Below, in pieces: positions 6,256-7,561 of a stretch of 7,561 nucleotides of DNA. Both the position numbers and the translations under genes were made by a program. A model generated the notes under the pieces. That model was given only the letters and a program-made list of their open reading frames with translations, searched no databases and was not told the origin of the DNA. Each line of letters begins with the position of its first letter. The first letter of the stretch is position 1. This DNA is from Bacteroides sp. (GTDB taxonomy: Bacteria; Bacteroidota; Bacteroidia; Bacteroidales; Bacteroidaceae): assembly GCA_019414725.1 (NCBI GenBank), contig DXLM01000104.1:1-7561 (forward strand), in the 5' to 3' direction.

Positions 6256-6334
6256 GTAGGGGCGGATTGAATCCGCCCGAATACATCCCACTCTACAAAG
6301 TTGGTGTTTTCGGGCGAATTTAATTCGCCCCTGC
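6256..6334. repeat. Nested inverted-repeat element between lysC and lysA (REP/MITE-like)
   Basis: Two arms, 6258-6281 and 6309-6332, are inverted copies matching at 21 of 24 positions across a 27-nt centre. As RNA, two of the three differences become G-U wobbles, leaving one A-C mismatch. Pairing continues outward by U6257-G6333 and G6256-C6334, for a stem of about 26 bp. Each arm is also a near-perfect palindrome of 19 nt: GGGCGGATT/AATCCGCCC around G6269, and GGGCGAATT/AATTCGCCC around T6321. The element is more G+C-rich than the surrounding spacer. No T-run follows either arm, so it is not a classical terminator. The architecture suggests a mobile or dispersed palindromic repeat, but copy number cannot be seen from one window. 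Confidence 0.85.
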
Positions 6335-6354
6335 TCATAAAAACAAAATACAAT

Positions 6355-7515
6355 ATGAAAGGAACATTCCCCGTAAACAAGTTCAGAGAGTTGGAAACTC
6401 CCTTCTACTATTACGATGTCAATGTGCTGCGAGAAACCTTGTCATGCATCAACAAAGAAGCAGGCAAATACAATAATTTCTGCGTGCATTACGCCGTGAA
6501 GGCCAATGCTAACCACAAAGTCCTGACAATTATCCGCGAAAGCGGTCTGGGAGCCGACTGTGTAAGTGGCGGAGAAATCCGCGCAGCCATTAAGGCCGGA
6601 TTCCCGACAAACAAAATAGTCTATGCTGGCGTAGGCAAGACAGACTGGGAAATTAATCTGGGTCTGGATTATGATATTTTCTGCTTCAACGTAGAGTCTG
6701 TACCCGAACTGGAAATCATTAACGAACTGGCTGCCGCCAAAGGCAAAACAGCCCGTGTAGCTTTCCGTATCAATCCGAATGTAGGTGCGCATACCCATGC
6801 AAATATCACCACCGGACTAGCAGAAAACAAATTCGGGATCAGCATGGAAGATATGGACAAAGTGATTGATATGGCCGGAACATTGCCTCATGTAAAATTT
6901 GTAGGCTTACATTTCCACATCGGTTCTCAGATTCTGGATATGGGTGATTTTGTAGCCTTGTGCAACCGTGTAAACGAACTACAGGAAAAACTCTATGCCC
7001 GCCAAATCATAGTAGAACATATCAATGTAGGCGGCGGCTTAGGAATTGATTATGCACACCCCAACCGTCAAGCCATCCCCAACTTCACGGAATACTTTGC
7101 CACTTATCACAAGCATCTGAGACTGCGCCCCCAGCAGACTTTACATTTCGAACTGGGACGCGCCGTAGTAGGACAGTGCGGCAGCCTTATCAGCAAAGTG
7201 ATTTATGTAAAGCAAGGAACCAACAAACAGTTCGCCATATTAGATGCCGGCATGACCGACTTGATTCGTCCTGCCCTTTATCAGGCATACCACAAAATAG
7301 AAAATATCACTTCGGAAGAACCTATGGAAACTTACGATGTGGTAGGCCCCATCTGCGAATCATCCGATGTATTCGGCAAGGCTATTGATTTGAACAAAGC
7401 ACACCGTGGCGACCTTTTCGCTCTCCGTTCAGCAGGAGCATATGGTGAAATTATGGCATCGGCTTACAATTGTCGTGCATTGCCCAAAGGATATACCTCA
7501 GAAGAGTTAGTATAA
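6355..7515 (+). CDS. lysA: Diaminopimelate decarboxylase LysA
   Basis: PLP enzyme that decarboxylates meso-diaminopimelate to L-lysine, the last step of the pathway begun by the neighbouring lysC. From the ATG at 6355 it is 386 aa, a compact form of the family. The alanine-racemase-like barrel carries the PLP lysine K49 in HYAVKAN, HIGS (188-191) and the phosphate-binding GGGLG (226-230). The C-terminal beta domain carries C334 and E335 in CESSD, and Y363 in AGAYG. The usual EPGR motif reads ELGR (266-269). An in-frame TTG at 6301 would add 18 residues encoded by the repeat element; the ATG is preferred because it follows an unstructured A-rich stretch and the extra residues are not family-like. 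It is probably co-transcribed with lysC; no promoter box is seen in the spacer. Confidence 0.95.
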   Translation: MKGTFPVNKFRELETPFYYYDVNVLRETLSCINKEAGKYNNFCVHYAVKANANHKVLTIIRESGLGADCVSGGEIRAAIKAGFPTNKIVYAGVGKTDWEINLGLDYDIFCFNVESVPELEIINELAAAKGKTARVAFRINPNVGAHTHANITTGLAENKFGISMEDMDKVIDMAGTLPHVKFVGLHFHIGSQILDMGDFVALCNRVNELQEKLYARQIIVEHINVGGGLGIDYAHPNRQAIPNFTEYFATYHKHLRLRPQQTLHFELGRAVVGQCGSLISKVIYVKQGTNKQFAILDAGMTDLIRPALYQAYHKIENITSEEPMETYDVVGPICESSDVFGKAIDLNKAHRGDLFALRSAGAYGEIMASAYNCRALPKGYTSEELV

Positions 7516-7561
7516 ACCAACTCCAACTGCCGGAAGATAAATAAGAAACAGCGCCGCTTTG

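Noticed and set aside
6256..6334. Rho-independent terminator between lysC and lysA
   Set aside because: The stem is strong, but no T-run follows on either strand, and lysA lies immediately downstream with no promoter box of its own.
7176..7388. 70-codon plus-strand frame inside lysA
   Set aside because: Out-of-frame shadow of lysA with low-complexity composition and no supporting signal.
7516..7561. Terminator or next gene after lysA
   Set aside because: The last 46 bp show no stem with a T-run and no start of a recognisable coding region; too little sequence is present.

Overview
The window looks like ordinary chromosome from a Bacteroides/Phocaeicola-type member of the Bacteroidales. Three things point there: perfect TAnnTTTG promoter boxes instead of sigma70 -10 boxes, A-rich start regions with weak or no Shine-Dalgarno sequences, and protein sequences of Bacteroidetes character (split his genes, an ftsE without ftsX, a compact lysA). 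The species cannot be settled by eye.

Layout. At the left edge, on the minus strand, lies the 5' part of a tRNA-Asp(GTC) gene with its own promoter at about 96-127. A divergent spacer leads to a plus-strand promoter near 265 that should drive purU-hisH-hisA-hisF. After a 164-bp spacer (3285-3448) come hisIE and ftsE, which are 1 nt apart. A second clear promoter near 4875 precedes lysC. lysC and lysA are separated by a 107-bp spacer that holds a striking nested inverted repeat. The window ends 46 bp after lysA.

How the genes fit together. hisIE, hisA and hisH/hisF encode the middle steps of histidine synthesis: PR-ATP to PR-AMP to ProFAR to PRFAR, then to imidazole glycerol phosphate plus AICAR. 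hisG, hisD, hisC and hisB are absent and must be elsewhere. purU, joined to hisH by a TGATG overlap, hydrolyses 10-formyl-THF, the cofactor used to turn AICAR into IMP, so the operon touches the histidine/purine/one-carbon junction. ftsE encodes the cell-division ABC ATPase and has no ftsX partner here. lysC and lysA are the first and last enzymes of the diaminopimelate/lysine route.

No previously undescribed multi-gene system is visible; all eight protein genes belong to well-known families. The points worth a second look are non-coding or contextual: the lysC-lysA repeat, a possible relic of a dispersed repeat plus hairpins between hisF and hisIE, the purU-his coupling, and the ftsE placement.
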